A DNA stretch of 64,000 nucleotides from Reyranella sp. CPCC 100927 (GCF_007859315.1 NZ_VOHA01000010.1:62001-126000); one strand, 5' to 3'. Shown: positions 17,501-27,465, numbered from the stretch's first letter. Numbers and translations are program-made. The notes: generated by a model from the sequence alone, not told the origin.

Positions 17501-18379
17501 GTGAACCTGACGTTCCTGAACTACTTCCTGGCCGTTGCGGAGGCAGGCCATTTCACGCGCGCCGCCGAGCGCCTCAACGTCACGCAGCCGACCTTGTCGG
17601 CCGGCATTGCGCGGCTGGAAGACTCACTGGGCGCACGACTTTTCAACCGGCAACGCGCCGTCATGCTGACCGAAGCCGGCCGGCGTCTGTTGCCCCAGGC
17701 CCGAGCCATCACCGAGGCCTGGGCTGGCGCCCGCGCCGACCTGCGGCAGATGCCGACGTCGCGCCGGCCGGTACGGCTGGGCGTGTTGCCGACCCTACCC
17801 GATCGCGTCGTGCTGGCACTCACGACACGCCTGGCGGGACGAATGATCGAGCTGGTGGAAGCCCATGGCGAGGCATTGCGGACACGCCTGCAGCGCAACC
17901 AGCTCGATGCCGCCTTGACGGTCCTGCCGTCGACTGCACCGGGACAGCGTGGACGGGCATTGCATCGCGAAGCCTACGTCGTGGCCGTGCCACCCCATCA
18001 CCCGCTGGCCGGTCGCAGCCGGATCACGATCACCGATCTGGCCGCCACGCCTTTCGTGTTGCGGCTGCATTGCGAAGCCCACCCCGAGGCGCAACGGCTG
18101 TTCGCAGCACACAATGCGCGGCCACCCGTCACCGCTCGCACCGCCTCGGACAGCCGCGCGCTTGCGCTTGTCGGCGCTGGAACCGGCGCATGCCTGATGC
18201 CCGAAAGCCTGATCGACGCGAGCGTCGGCGCCGTTGCCATAGCGGAGTTGCGGCTGGAGCGTCGACTTGGGTTGATACTGAGGGGTGGCCTTGACGCCGA
18301 TGTCGTCGACGCCCTGCATGATGCGACGCGCGCCCTGCCGTGGATGCCGCCGCGCCCCGCCGCCATGACGGCACACTAG
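17501..18379 (+). CDS. LysR family transcriptional regulator
   Basis: 292 aa from GTG 17501, giving the standard beginning MNLTFLNYFLAVAEAGHF. Helix-turn-helix in residues 18-40 (TRAAERLNVTQPTLSAGIARLE). The substrate-binding domain covers about 90-285, with TLPDRVVLALTTRLAG and a second lobe SDSRALALVGAGTGACLMPESL. No ribosome binding site is visible because the operator-like dyad occupies that space; a leaderless or weakly translated message is possible. It is divergent from the thioesterase and so a candidate controller of the thioesterase - ivd - hydratase group. Confidence 0.92.
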   Translation: MNLTFLNYFLAVAEAGHFTRAAERLNVTQPTLSAGIARLEDSLGARLFNRQRAVMLTEAGRRLLPQARAITEAWAGARADLRQMPTSRRPVRLGVLPTLPDRVVLALTTRLAGRMIELVEAHGEALRTRLQRNQLDAALTVLPSTAPGQRGRALHREAYVVAVPPHHPLAGRSRITITDLAATPFVLRLHCEAHPEAQRLFAAHNARPPVTARTASDSRALALVGAGTGACLMPESLIDASVGAVAIAELRLERRLGLILRGGLDADVVDALHDATRALPWMPPRPAAMTAH

Positions 18380-18397
18380 GTCATCCGTGTATCAGCC

Positions 18398-19516
18398 TCA
18401 CCGAGCCTCTTCGACGGCCAGGATGTGATACAGCGCCTCGCTCTGCAGCCGGGGACGCGGCGTGCCCGATACAGGATCAGGCACCATGGTCGCGCGCCGA
18501 TCATCGTCGTGCACGACCAGCAGGCGACGATCCGGCAGAATCGCCAGGGCCTCGGGCTTATGGCTGAACATCAGCGGCCTGCCGCGCGCATCACGTACCA
18601 GAACAGGTGGCGCGCCGCGCTCGAATGCAGCTCGATCGAGACTCCAGAGGTAACCAGCCACCGAATCCACGGCATCATCATCCCGCTCGAAGCTGGTCAG
18701 CAGCCACAGGCGATCGTGCGCGGGATCATAAGCCAGGTCGGACAAGCCAACCGGCGCCTTCGGCAAACCGCGCAGGCTTGCCGGATCGATACGCCACACG
18801 ATGCGCGGCGCCTCCCGCAGAACCGGCCGACCGTTTTCCAGATGCCACGGCAGTGACAAGACCGTCAGGGTGTAACGCACATCGCGGTAGTTGGGCCCAG
18901 TTTCGCGCACGCCGATCAACAGGTGATCCGGCAAGGCGGCGAGTCCCTCGATCTTGAAGTGACCCGGTCCGTCCGGGTCCGACGGCGACGCGAGCGCCGC
19001 GCGCAATTGCTGACGCAAGGCCAGCGACGCCTGCGGCCTCGGCGATGCTGCGCCCAGCACGCGCGCCGCCTGCGGCCGCTCTGCCGGCCAGGTCAACAGG
19101 ACGTTGAACTGATCCTGTGCGGTGGCCGCGGCATCGTGGCGATCGAAGGCGGTGGTTGCGAACACGTGCCGGCCATCGGGCGTCGTCGTGATGGCTTCGA
19201 ACTTCTCGGCCGATACCGGCGGCAGGCCCGGCAGGAACCGCGCCTCGACGCGCGGCGCAAACCCGGACAGTGGCAGAGCCAAAATCGAGTCGCTGGCCTT
19301 GGCGCTCACGGCCCGATCATTGACCAGCAGCAACCGCCCACCGGCGATCGTCGCCCCCGACAGTTCGCAGCGGGCGGTCGGTGGCGGACAGGCGATGATC
19401 CCCTCGGCGACGATCCGGGCGACCGGCCCCGCGACCGGCCCTTCGGCGCAGGCCGCAAGCAGGCCGACAAGAACGAGCACGCCCCTGTGCATCCAACCGC
19501 CGCGACGTCCGCCCAT
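18398..19516 (-). CDS. Lipoprotein with beta-propeller-like (DUF3616/esterase-like) domain
   Basis: 372 aa from ATG 19516, with GGGGAGGGG upstream. A lipoprotein signal ends in the lipobox LAAC at residues 20-23, so the mature protein is anchored at the outer or inner membrane through C23. The rest is beta-rich, with repeated blade-like segments: KFEAITTTPDGRHVFATTAF, HFKIEGLAALPDHLLIGVRE, GLSDLAYDPAHDRLWLLTSF and KPEALAILPDRRLLVVHDDD. This pattern fits the phytase-like or DUF3616-type propeller, function unknown. It follows mgtE by 41 bp on the same strand and is convergent with LysR (18 bp). Confidence 0.85.
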   Translation of the reverse strand: MGGRRGGWMHRGVLVLVGLLAACAEGPVAGPVARIVAEGIIACPPPTARCELSGATIAGGRLLLVNDRAVSAKASDSILALPLSGFAPRVEARFLPGLPPVSAEKFEAITTTPDGRHVFATTAFDRHDAAATAQDQFNVLLTWPAERPQAARVLGAASPRPQASLALRQQLRAALASPSDPDGPGHFKIEGLAALPDHLLIGVRETGPNYRDVRYTLTVLSLPWHLENGRPVLREAPRIVWRIDPASLRGLPKAPVGLSDLAYDPAHDRLWLLTSFERDDDAVDSVAGYLWSLDRAAFERGAPPVLVRDARGRPLMFSHKPEALAILPDRRLLVVHDDDRRATMVPDPVSGTPRPRLQSEALYHILAVEEAR

Positions 19517-19557
19517 CAGCGCGCCCCTCCCCGCTCCATGTGTTCCGACCGCCGATC

Positions 19558-20940
19558 CTAGAGCAGGATAACGGCGGCCAGCCCGAGAAAGGCCAGAAAA
19601 CCGACGACGTCGGTGACCGTGGTGAGGAAGACGGTCGAGGACACGGCGGGGTCGATCTTGAGCCACTGCAGGCCCAACGGAATCAGCGTCCCCGCCAGCG
19701 CTGCCGCCAACAGGTTGATCACCATTGCCGCCGCGATCGTGAGCGCGATGCGTGGATCGTGGAACCACAGCCAGGTCACGGCGCCGACGATCAGCGCAAA
19801 CATGAACCCATTGGCGCCGCCGACGATGATCTCCTTGATGACGAAGCGCAGCGCGTTGGCGGCGGTCAGCTCGCCCATGGCCAGCGCCCGCACCGCCACG
19901 GTGACAGTCTGGGTACCGGCATTGCCGCCCATGGACGCCACGATCGGCATCAGCACCGCCAGGGCCACGACCTTCTGCAATTCGTCCTCGAACCGGCCGA
20001 TGACCGAGGATGCCAGGAACGCGGTGCCGAGATTGACGAACAGCCACCAGAAACGCGAACGGGTCGTGCGGGCAGCGGGCTCGTGGATATCGATGCCGCT
20101 GACACCACCCATATGGGCAAGGTCCGCCTCGGCCTCCTCGTCGATGACGTCGACGACGTCGTCGACCATGATCACGCCCAGCAGGCGACGGTCGTCGTCG
20201 ACCACGGGACAGGACACCAGGTTCTGGTCTCGAAAGACGTGGGCGACCTCTTCCTGGTGCGCCGTCACCGGGATGCTGGGAATATCCGGGTCCATGATGT
20301 CGACCACCGGCACCGGCCGCTTGGTGCGCAGCATGCGGCCCAGCGCCACGCTGCCGCGCAGCCGGCGCTCGCCGTCAACCACGAACAGATCGTACACGTC
20401 GTCCGGCAGGTCCGTGGCGTCGCGGCAGTAGTCGATGACCTCGCCCACCGTCCAGGTATCGGGCACCGACACCAGGTCGCGCTGCATGAGGCGGCCGGCG
20501 CTGTCCTCCGGATAGGCCAGGGTCTGCTCGATGACGGCGCGGTCGGCAGCGGGCAGCTCGGACAGCACCTCGCGGCGTTCGACTTCGGGCAGGTCGTCGA
20601 TGATCTCGGCCGCGTCGTCGGTGTTAAGCTCCTGGGCAGCAGCGGCGATGTCCTTGGGTTCGAGGTTTTCCAGGACCTCGTCGCGCACCTCGGCGTCGAG
20701 CTCGATCAGCGTCTCGGGGTCGAGGTCGTCCTTGAGGATGCCGACCAGTTGCGCCCGCGGTTCAGCTGCCACCTGCTCCAACAGCCAGGCGACGCCGATG
20801 GGACTGAGGGCCGATACGGCGCGGCGGATATCATCGACCCGGCCATGATCGAGATGCTCGAGGATGTCAGCAACCAGCTCGGGCGTCACCTCATCCAGGG
20901 TGGCCGGAGCGTCAGCGGTGTCGCGCGCGGCGTCGGTCAT
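19558..20940 (-). CDS. mgtE: Magnesium transporter MgtE
   Basis: 460 aa from ATG 20940. The domain order is that of MgtE: N-terminal superhelical domain (about 15-125, DDIRRAVSALSPIGVAWLLE), two CBS domains (about 130-255, ending near VDDVVDVIDEEAE), then five membrane helices beginning near residue 285 (FWWLFVNLGTAFLASSVIG). The Mg2+-pore segment is GGNAGTQTVTVAVRALA. The cytoplasmic domains sense Mg2+ and gate the channel. The upstream 210 bp show no M-box I could recognise. The lipoprotein gene downstream is probably cotranscribed. Confidence 0.95.
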   Translation of the reverse strand: MTDAARDTADAPATLDEVTPELVADILEHLDHGRVDDIRRAVSALSPIGVAWLLEQVAAEPRAQLVGILKDDLDPETLIELDAEVRDEVLENLEPKDIAAAAQELNTDDAAEIIDDLPEVERREVLSELPAADRAVIEQTLAYPEDSAGRLMQRDLVSVPDTWTVGEVIDYCRDATDLPDDVYDLFVVDGERRLRGSVALGRMLRTKRPVPVVDIMDPDIPSIPVTAHQEEVAHVFRDQNLVSCPVVDDDRRLLGVIMVDDVVDVIDEEAEADLAHMGGVSGIDIHEPAARTTRSRFWWLFVNLGTAFLASSVIGRFEDELQKVVALAVLMPIVASMGGNAGTQTVTVAVRALAMGELTAANALRFVIKEIIVGGANGFMFALIVGAVTWLWFHDPRIALTIAAAMVINLLAAALAGTLIPLGLQWLKIDPAVSSTVFLTTVTDVVGFLAFLGLAAVILL

Positions 20941-21150
20941 GGTCCGTCCCGATCCGGTTTTGCCGTCCGCGATCGGTCGGCAACGTGGTATCCAGCTGTT
21001 GCGAGGATGTCCGCGCGCGATGCGGCAGACCTCTTTTCCATGAGCCGACCCGGTGGTTGGGGTCAAGCAAAATGACATCGCGCGCAGTGCCGACTGTCAC
21101 AGTACCTTTGCATGATGGTCGATGACGCCGCGTGAGACTATTTTCTCCGC

Positions 21151-21489
21151 ATGCGCCGGCTATCGCTTGCCCTGCTTGTCATCATGCTGTCGTCCACGGT
21201 AGCGCTGGGCTGCGGCGACGTACGGGTCTGGACGAACGCCTACTGGCGGGAGGCCGCGACCGACCGCAACCGCCAGGCCGCGCTGGTCGAATTGTCCAGC
21301 CTGTGCGGCAGCAAGACCGATGCCGATGGAGACCAGCGCCTGCTGGCCGTGATCCGCGATGCCGAGCAGCGCCAGTATGACCGCGCCCTGCTCCGCCGGG
21401 TTCTCGAGGCACATCGCTGCCTACCGACGGTGCCCCGCACCGCCGACAAGGCCCAGCTGATTTCCGCGATAGGCGCGCGCTGCTCCTGA
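21151..21489 (+). CDS. Small secreted protein, unknown function
   Basis: 112 aa. A signal peptide is clear (MRRLSLALLVIMLSSTVALG). The next residue is Cys, but the -3 position is Ala, so a lipobox is doubtful. The mature part is about 90 residues, helical and charged (DAEQRQYDRALLRRVLEAHRC), with four cysteines in all, which could form two disulfides in the periplasm. I do not recognise the family. It is convergent with the malic enzyme, ending one base before that gene's stop. Confidence 0.7.
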   Translation: MRRLSLALLVIMLSSTVALGCGDVRVWTNAYWREAATDRNRQAALVELSSLCGSKTDADGDQRLLAVIRDAEQRQYDRALLRRVLEAHRCLPTVPRTADKAQLISAIGARCS

Positions 21490-21490
21490 T

Positions 21491-23773
21491 CTACGGCCCG
21501 CGCCGCGTCTGGTCCTGGGCGTCCACCGCGGCCACCGCGGCCATGTTGACGATGCCGCGGGCCGTCACCGACGGCGTCAGGATATGGGCCGGCCGTGTCG
21601 TGCCCAGCAGCATCGGGCCGACATGCAGCCCGTCGGCGGCGACTTTCAGCAGGTTGAACGCGATATTGGCGGCATCCAGCGACGGACAGACCAGCACGTT
21701 GGCGATACCCTTCAGCCGCGACCGCGGAAAGACTGCATGCCGGATGTCCTCGTCCAGTGCCGCATCGCCCTGCATCTCACCCTCGACCTCGAGATCGGGT
21801 GCCCGCTCCTGTAATAGGCTCAGGGCCGCGCGCATTTTGACGGCTGACGGGCTGTCCGAGCTGCCGAAGTTGGAATGCGACAGCAGTGCCACCTTGGGCT
21901 CGATGCCGAAGCGGCGAACTTCGTCGGCCGCCAGCATCGTGGTGTCGGCGATCTCCTCCGGGTCGGGGTCGTCATTGACGAAGGTGTCGCAGATGAACAG
22001 CGAGCGGGCCGGCATCACCAGCAGGCTGACGGCGGCCATGCGCTCGACACCGGGCCGCAGGCCGATGACATCGCGGACATGATTGAAGTGCGTGCGAAAG
22101 CGGCCGAAGGCGCCAGCGATCAGGGCGTCGGCATCGCCGCGGCGCACGGCCAGGGCGCCGATCAGGGTCGGGCTGGAACGCACGAGATTGCGCGCCGTCG
22201 GCTCGGTAACGCCCCGCCGCTCCATCAACTGGTGATACAGGCCCCAGTAGGCGTCGAACCGCGGATCGCTCGACGGGTCGACCAGATCGACATCGACGCC
22301 GGGACGAAAGCGAAGCCCAAGTCGCGCCATGCGGCGGCGGATGATGTCGGGACGCCCGATCAGGATCGGCTGGCAAAGCTTCTCGTCGAGCAGCACCTGA
22401 GTGGCGCGTAGCACGCGGTCATCCTCGCCGGCGCTGAAGATCACGCGCTTGGTTTCGCGCCGCGCCTGATCGAACACCGGCCGCATGATCAGGCCGGAGC
22501 GGAAGACGAACTGGCCCAGCCGGTCGCGATAGGCCGCAAAGTCCGCGATCGGACGCGTCGCCACGCCGCTATCCATCGCCGCCTGGGCAACAGCCGGCGC
22601 CAGTTCGACGATCAGGCGCGGATCGAAGGGCCGCGGGATGATCTGCTCGGCGCCGAAATCGTCGGCGTGCTGGCCGAAAGCCTTGGCCACGACCTCCGAC
22701 GTCTCCTGGTGCGCCAGGCGGGCCAGTGCGCGCACGCAGGCGATCTTCATCTCGTCATTGACGGTGGTTGCGCCGACGTCGAGCGCGCCGCGAAAGATGA
22801 AGGGAAAGCACAGGACGTTGTTGACCTGGTTGGGATAGTCGCTGCGGCCGGTGGCCACGATGGCGTCATCCCGCACCGCCTTCACGTCTTCCGGCAGGAT
22901 TTCCGGTGTCGGGTTGGCCAGCGCCAGGATCAGCGGCTTGGGCGCCATGCGCGCCACCATCTCCCGGCGCAGCACGCCGCCGGCCGACAGGCCCAGGAAA
23001 ATGTCGGCCCCGTCAATGATCTCGCCCAGGGTGCGCTGGGCGGTGTCGCGCGCGTAGCGCTCCTTCCAGGGGTCCATCAGGACGGTACGCCCCTTGAAGA
23101 CCACGCCTTCGATATCGCTGACCCAGATGTTCTCCAGCGCGAGGCCGAGCTTCACCAGAACGTCCAGGCACGACAGGGCGGCAGCACCGGCGCCCGAGCA
23201 GACGAGCTTGACCTGGCCGATCTCCTTGCCGACCAGCTGCAGGGCATTCAGCACGGCGGCGCCGACGATGATCGCCGTCCCGTGCTGGTCGTCATGAAAG
23301 ACCGGAATCTTCATCCGCTCGCGCAACGCGCGTTCAACGGCGAAGCATTCCGGCGCCTTGATGTCTTCCAGGTTGATGCCGCCGAAGGTGGGCTCCAGGG
23401 CCGCCACGATCTCGATCAGCTTGTCGGGATCGTTCTGGGCGATCTCGATGTCGAAGACATCGATGCCGGCGAACTTCTTGAAGAGGACGCCCTTGCCTTC
23501 CATGACCGGCTTGGCGGCCAGCGGGCCGATCGCGCCCAACCCCAGCACCGCGGTACCGTTGGTGACAACGGCCACCAGGTTGGCGCGCGACGTCATCTCG
23601 GCCGCCGCAGCGGGATCGGCAACGATGGCGTTGCAGGCGGCCGCCACGCCCGGCGAGTAGGCCAGAGACAGGTCGCGCTGGGTGGCGAGCGGCTTGGTGG
23701 GGACGACCTCGATCTTGCCTGGCCTCGGCAGGCGATGGTACCGCAGGGCACTGTCGGCAAGATCTTCCGTCAT
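21491..23773 (-). CDS. maeB: NADP-dependent malic enzyme with C-terminal phosphotransacetylase-like domain
   Basis: 760 aa, the MaeB hybrid length. The N-terminal malic enzyme part (about 15-425) has [36 protein letters not shown] with the metal-binding region, and the nucleotide fold [19 protein letters not shown]. The C-terminal part (about 430-755) resembles phosphotransacetylase; in MaeB it does not transfer acetyl groups but binds acetyl-CoA and controls activity. The enzyme converts malate to pyruvate, CO2 and NADPH, supplying precursors when growing on organic or fatty acids. The start ATG is followed by [19 protein letters not shown], typical for the family. Confidence 0.95.
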   Translation of the reverse strand: MTEDLADSALRYHRLPRPGKIEVVPTKPLATQRDLSLAYSPGVAAACNAIVADPAAAAEMTSRANLVAVVTNGTAVLGLGAIGPLAAKPVMEGKGVLFKKFAGIDVFDIEIAQNDPDKLIEIVAALEPTFGGINLEDIKAPECFAVERALRERMKIPVFHDDQHGTAIIVGAAVLNALQLVGKEIGQVKLVCSGAGAAALSCLDVLVKLGLALENIWVSDIEGVVFKGRTVLMDPWKERYARDTAQRTLGEIIDGADIFLGLSAGGVLRREMVARMAPKPLILALANPTPEILPEDVKAVRDDAIVATGRSDYPNQVNNVLCFPFIFRGALDVGATTVNDEMKIACVRALARLAHQETSEVVAKAFGQHADDFGAEQIIPRPFDPRLIVELAPAVAQAAMDSGVATRPIADFAAYRDRLGQFVFRSGLIMRPVFDQARRETKRVIFSAGEDDRVLRATQVLLDEKLCQPILIGRPDIIRRRMARLGLRFRPGVDVDLVDPSSDPRFDAYWGLYHQLMERRGVTEPTARNLVRSSPTLIGALAVRRGDADALIAGAFGRFRTHFNHVRDVIGLRPGVERMAAVSLLVMPARSLFICDTFVNDDPDPEEIADTTMLAADEVRRFGIEPKVALLSHSNFGSSDSPSAVKMRAALSLLQERAPDLEVEGEMQGDAALDEDIRHAVFPRSRLKGIANVLVCPSLDAANIAFNLLKVAADGLHVGPMLLGTTRPAHILTPSVTARGIVNMAAVAAVDAQDQTRRGP

Positions 23774-23804
23774 CGTCGTTTCCCCCTTGCCGGCGGGAAC
23801 GAAA

Positions 23805-23825
23805 GGGCCGCCCGATGGGCGGCCC
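23805..23825 (-). terminator. Terminator of the tRNA-Leu transcript
   Basis: GGGCCGCCC-GAT-GGGCGGCCC, a perfect 9-bp stem with 3-base loop. On the minus strand it starts 36 bases after the tRNA 3' end and is followed by TTTCGTTC, a short T tract. Confidence 0.7.
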
Positions 23826-23861
23826 CGTTCGTCACTGTCCCTGCGCCGGCGTTGACCGGAT

Positions 23862-23946
23862 TGGTGCGGCCGAGAAGACTCGAACTTCCACGGTGTTACC
23901 CGCTAGCACCTCAAGCTAGTGCGTCTACCAATTCCGCCACGGCCGC
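23862..23946 (-). tRNA. tRNA-Leu (anticodon GAG)
   Basis: The 85-nt gene includes an encoded CCA (23862-23864). The acceptor stem GCGGCCG pairs with CGGCCGC. The D arm reads TGGCGGAATTGGTAGACGC. The anticodon loop is TTGAGGT between CTAGC and GCTAG, giving GAG, which reads CUC/CUU leucine codons. A long variable arm (GCGGGTAACACCGT) is as expected for a class II tRNA, and the T arm holds GTTCGAGTC. All paired regions close. Confidence 0.97.
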
Positions 23947-24093
23947 ATTCCGATCGGCCGGCTTGGGCGGCTCTTGGAGCGAATCCAACGAGCCGGCGCG
24001 GGAAATAGCAAATCGACCCGGCAAGGGCAAGGCTGGGCACGACCTCCTGGCAATACCGTGGACGCACGGCGAACATCGGCCCATATTGGCACC

Positions 24094-24801
24094 ATGGTGC
24101 TATCGACCGAGCCGGAATGGCGGACCGAGGACCGTTCGGTGCCCTATCCCGAGGCGCTAGCGGCCATGGATGCACGCGTCGCGGCCATCCGGGCCGGTAC
24201 CGCGCCCGAGCTGGTCTGGCTGCTGGAGCATCCGCCGCTCTATACAGCCGGCACCAGCGCCAAGCGTGCTGATCTCCTCACGCCGGAGAGATTTCCGGTC
24301 TACGCAACCGGGCGCGGCGGTCAGTACACCTACCATGGCCCTGGACAGCGCGTGGCCTACGCGATGCTGGACCTCCGCCGCCGACGGATCGGCGTGCACC
24401 GCTACGTGCGGCACCTCGAGGAGTGGATCATCCGCTCCCTGGCCGAGCTCAATGTCAGGGGCGAGCGGCGCGAGGGGCGCATCGGTGTCTGGGTCGCGCG
24501 ACCGGACAAACCGCCGCGACGGGCGCCGGACGGCACGATCTATCCGGCGGAAGACAAGATCGCGGCCCTGGGCGTGCGGGTGCGCCACTGGGTGGCGTTC
24601 CATGGCATCTCGATCAACGTCGATCCCGATCTGTCGCACTTCGAGGGCATTGTGCCGTGCGGCATTGCCGAGCACGGCGTGACATCGCTGGCCGACCTCG
24701 GCCTGACGGCCAGCCTGGACGATGTCGACGCAGCCTTGCGCGCGACGTTCGACTCGGTGTTCGCAGCGGAACCGGTCGAGGCCGCGCTGGTGCCGGCCTG
24801 A
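24094..24801 (+). CDS. lipB: Octanoyl-[acyl carrier protein]:protein N-octanoyltransferase LipB
   Basis: 235 aa from ATG 24094. It moves octanoyl groups from ACP to the lipoyl domains of 2-oxoacid dehydrogenases and GcvH, the first step of lipoate assembly. Conserved [12 protein letters not shown] lies at 74-85, with K155 (EDKIAALG) and the acyl-accepting C189 (IVPCG) forming the catalytic Cys/Lys pair. The loop between them (about 124-153, with [16 protein letters not shown]) is the longer alphaproteobacterial form. lipA is not in the window. It is convergent with the TMEM43-like gene, leaving a 10-bp gap. Confidence 0.95.
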   Translation: MVLSTEPEWRTEDRSVPYPEALAAMDARVAAIRAGTAPELVWLLEHPPLYTAGTSAKRADLLTPERFPVYATGRGGQYTYHGPGQRVAYAMLDLRRRRIGVHRYVRHLEEWIIRSLAELNVRGERREGRIGVWVARPDKPPRRAPDGTIYPAEDKIAALGVRVRHWVAFHGISINVDPDLSHFEGIVPCGIAEHGVTSLADLGLTASLDDVDAALRATFDSVFAAEPVEAALVPA

Positions 24802-24811
24802 GCACAGCCGG

Positions 24812-26182
24812 CTATCGCTGTACCGGACCCTGAGGCATCTGCTGTTGCGGCGCTTGCTGCCATTGTCCTGGCGGCATCTGCGGCTGTGACCATTGTCCTG
24901 GGGATGGCATCTGCCCCATGGGCATTTGGGGCGGCATGGTGTAGCCGCCCGGTGCCGCAGGTGCCATGCCCGCCGGCGCTGCCATCTGGCGGGCACCGCG
25001 CCGCTTGCGGCCAAGCCACCACAGGCCGACCGCGATACCGATGCCGGCAACCAGCACCAGGATGCCCACGACCGGGCGGTAGTAGAGCCAGGCCAGCGCA
25101 ATGGTGATGGCCGACAGCACGGCGGTCATCGCCAGTCCGATCGCACCGGTGCCCAGGCCGATGATGTCGCCGAGGAACGGGATCACATCGCCCAGCACGC
25201 TCAAGGGCCGGAAGAACAGAACGAAGCCGATGAACATGACCAGGGCGCCCACGCCACGCAGGATCCAGGTCAGCACCGTGTTGGCCTGCTGGGCTGCCTG
25301 GAACATCTGTGCTGCCGGCACCAGCCCCTTTTCCACCATCAGCAACCGGTCGCCTGCCGCCGTCTGGTAAGGGCCGAAACCATTGCCGGCCTGCCGGGCC
25401 ACAACGCTGATCTGCGACGCTTTCACCACGTCGTAGGAAATCCGCAGATCGCCGATCTGCGGGCTGTCCGGGTCGCGTCCGACATAGATCCGACCATCGA
25501 CGACGCGCGTCGGTCCCCCGACCGTCTGGCGCGCCCGCGCCTCCGCTGAAGCGTCGACCGGCAGGGGTTCGGTGCCGCCCAGATGTCCCAAAACGTCGGG
25601 CGATGCCTCGAATGCCCCCAACGTCGCTTTCGCCACCGTGACACTGCGGCCGCTATAGCGCGGTTGCGGATTGTGATGATTGCCGGGCTGCTTGAAGCGC
25701 GCGGAATCATGGACGCGCTCGCTCCATTCGCGGACGTAGCTATACGTCGTCACCGTCTCTTCGCCGCCGCCGATCTTCTTGCGGGTCTCGCTCTTGCTCT
25801 CTTCCTTCCACTGATACATCTCGACGCGGCGGATCAGGCGCACGGCCTGGGTGGTAACACCGAAGTCGCTATCGGACACCGAGCCGCCCAGGGTCAGCGG
25901 CCCGGCAACATGCACCAGCTTGTCCTGGTTGGCCGGATCGACGCGCTCCGCCGCCACGGGCCGCACCAGGCCGGCGCCCTCCGTCAGCGATCGCGCCGTG
26001 GTCACGGCCCGCCCCTCGTTCCAGAACAGCAGGCCGACGGCGCCCGGGATCATCAGCAGCCCGATCAGAACGCCGACGATCGCCCCTTTCAGCCGCTCGA
26101 ACCACGAGGTCTGGCTGGTCTCGGTAAAGCTGTCGCCGCTGTAACTGCCCGGATCAAATCCTGACGACTGGTCGTCGGCCAT
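24812..26182 (-). CDS. TMEM43 family membrane protein
   Basis: 456 aa from ATG 26182, chosen because GGGGGATTCGACG precedes it; an ATG five codons upstream (26197) lacks a spaced site. One membrane segment near residues 32-55 (IVGVLIGLLMIPGAVGLLFW) is followed by a large central domain with NEGRAVTTARSLTEGAGLV, the conserved start of TMEM43/LUMA proteins, and then by three or four closely spaced hydrophobic segments (about 305-405). A cytosolic tail of about 55 residues is rich in Pro, Gln and Met. Bacterial members have no known role; the human homologue is an inner nuclear membrane protein. Confidence 0.85.
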   Translation of the reverse strand: MADDQSSGFDPGSYSGDSFTETSQTSWFERLKGAIVGVLIGLLMIPGAVGLLFWNEGRAVTTARSLTEGAGLVRPVAAERVDPANQDKLVHVAGPLTLGGSVSDSDFGVTTQAVRLIRRVEMYQWKEESKSETRKKIGGGEETVTTYSYVREWSERVHDSARFKQPGNHHNPQPRYSGRSVTVAKATLGAFEASPDVLGHLGGTEPLPVDASAEARARQTVGGPTRVVDGRIYVGRDPDSPQIGDLRISYDVVKASQISVVARQAGNGFGPYQTAAGDRLLMVEKGLVPAAQMFQAAQQANTVLTWILRGVGALVMFIGFVLFFRPLSVLGDVIPFLGDIIGLGTGAIGLAMTAVLSAITIALAWLYYRPVVGILVLVAGIGIAVGLWWLGRKRRGARQMAAPAGMAPAAPGGYTMPPQMPMGQMPSPGQWSQPQMPPGQWQQAPQQQMPQGPVQR

Positions 26183-26304
26183 CGTCGAATCCCCCATCCC
26201 ATGCGGGCGTCATGATTCCACCCCACACGGTTCTACATTGTCCCCTGCTATTGTCCACAATAAAGTGACCACTCGCATACTATACTAAGAAGTGCGGCCA
26301 AACG

Positions 26305-27465
26305 TCACCGAAGATGCTTGCGAACAACAACCGTGTTCACGCACGCCAGAGTTTCTAGGGTACTGGAATCGAGTTCAGTTACCTCCGGCTTCCCCAAGTC
26401 AGACGGGTCAATTGGTCTAGCCAGATCGAACAGCGTGCGATTTCCAAACCGCTCGCGAATGTCTGCAGGCAGTCCACGCAAATAAGCGCCGGCAAACCAC
26501 TGCAACGCCCAGATCGGGTGTCCATGGGCTGGCGTATAGCAGGCAATGATCTCGCCATTGGTATCGAACAAGCTGGACAGGCCTGATCGCGTCATGTTGA
26601 AGAAGTGATTGGGGTAGCCATGCACCGGCTGAAGGAAGGGAACGTCGGCAACGATGCTTCCGCCCGGTTTAAGGACGCGCATCAATTCCCGAGCACAGGT
26701 GAAGGGATCCCTCACGTGCTCCAGGACCGCCAGTGACAACACAGCATCAAAACTCTCACTGGCAAACGGAAGAGCCTCCCCCACTGCCAGGACGTCCGTG
26801 GACAAGTAGTCAACGACCTCGACATTGACTACGTTCTCAATACGCTCCGCTCTCGCCCCTGCCCCGCAGTCGAGAACCCAGCCATTCCTTCGAACAGTAT
26901 TGTCGATCAGCTCCCGTGCCAGGGGAGTGTACGGATTGTTCGATATATTCGCCGTTTCAACGATGCTCGATCGCAGCCGCAACTCCGGCGCAATGAGATT
27001 GAGAGCCTGGCTTGCCTGAGGAAATTCCGCTCCACACGAGCAACAACTCACTAGATCGGCTGCGGCGCGCATCTCTCTCGAAGAGCACAACGGACACTGC
27101 AAGTTGATCAAGCACCAAGCCCTGGCCTTATCTCGCAGTTTTACTTCTTGTGATGCAGCATCGCGTACGGTTGGTGCGAAGCTGATCCGCTTTCGTATCA
27201 CCTCGTCGCCAAATCGAAGGGTGATCTCGCCACCGGCCGCCGCGCCACAATCGCTGATGTCTCCGTGCGCAATTACGCGCCGTACATAGGCAAATCCTGG
27301 CAAAGCAGCCGCAAGTTCGGACGATTCCTCCACCTCATGCGCCACGGAGCAGCCGTTGATGCTCACGTTGATCGGGATATCGGGCGATCCTCCCGCTACC
27401 CACCCTGCAATCTTAAAAACCGGCTGTTCTACTTGTGATTCAGGAAGGTCCAGAAACAACGGCAT
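26305..27465 (-). CDS. SAM-dependent methyltransferase with zinc ribbon and N-terminal beta domain
   Basis: 386 aa from ATG 27465, with GGAG nine bases upstream. Three parts are visible. Residues 1-105 form a beta-rich module (FKIAGWVAGGSPDIPINVSI) of the kind fused to glycan enzymes. A zinc ribbon (CPLC ... CCSC, about 124-148) follows, and then a class I methyltransferase (about 185-330) with a motif I-like VLDCGAGA, LPFASESFDAVLSLAVLEHV and MRVLKPGGSIVADVPFLQ. It probably methylates a sugar or lipid in envelope polysaccharide assembly, judged by its place at the edge of the glycan cluster. Its base composition is A/T-richer than flanking genes. Confidence 0.85.
   Translation of the reverse strand: MPLFLDLPESQVEQPVFKIAGWVAGGSPDIPINVSINGCSVAHEVEESSELAAALPGFAYVRRVIAHGDISDCGAAAGGEITLRFGDEVIRKRISFAPTVRDAASQEVKLRDKARAWCLINLQCPLCSSREMRAAADLVSCCSCGAEFPQASQALNLIAPELRLRSSIVETANISNNPYTPLARELIDNTVRRNGWVLDCGAGARAERIENVVNVEVVDYLSTDVLAVGEALPFASESFDAVLSLAVLEHVRDPFTCARELMRVLKPGGSIVADVPFLQPVHGYPNHFFNMTRSGLSSLFDTNGEIIACYTPAHGHPIWALQWFAGAYLRGLPADIRERFGNRTLFDLARPIDPSDLGKPEVTELDSSTLETLACVNTVVVRKHLR

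Noticed and set aside
19540-21075. 511-codon open frame on the plus strand
   Set aside because: Antisense of mgtE; His/Gln/Asp-rich shadow composition.
20941-21150. M-box magnesium riboswitch upstream of mgtE
   Set aside because: I could not assemble the conserved paired core by eye in this 210-bp gap; a covariance-model search would settle it.
23862-24093. Attachment site at tRNA-Leu
   Set aside because: No integrase nearby and no repeat of the tRNA 3' end was noticed in the window.
22667-24160. 497-codon open frame on the plus strand
   Set aside because: Antisense of the malic enzyme, and it runs through the tRNA-Leu gene.
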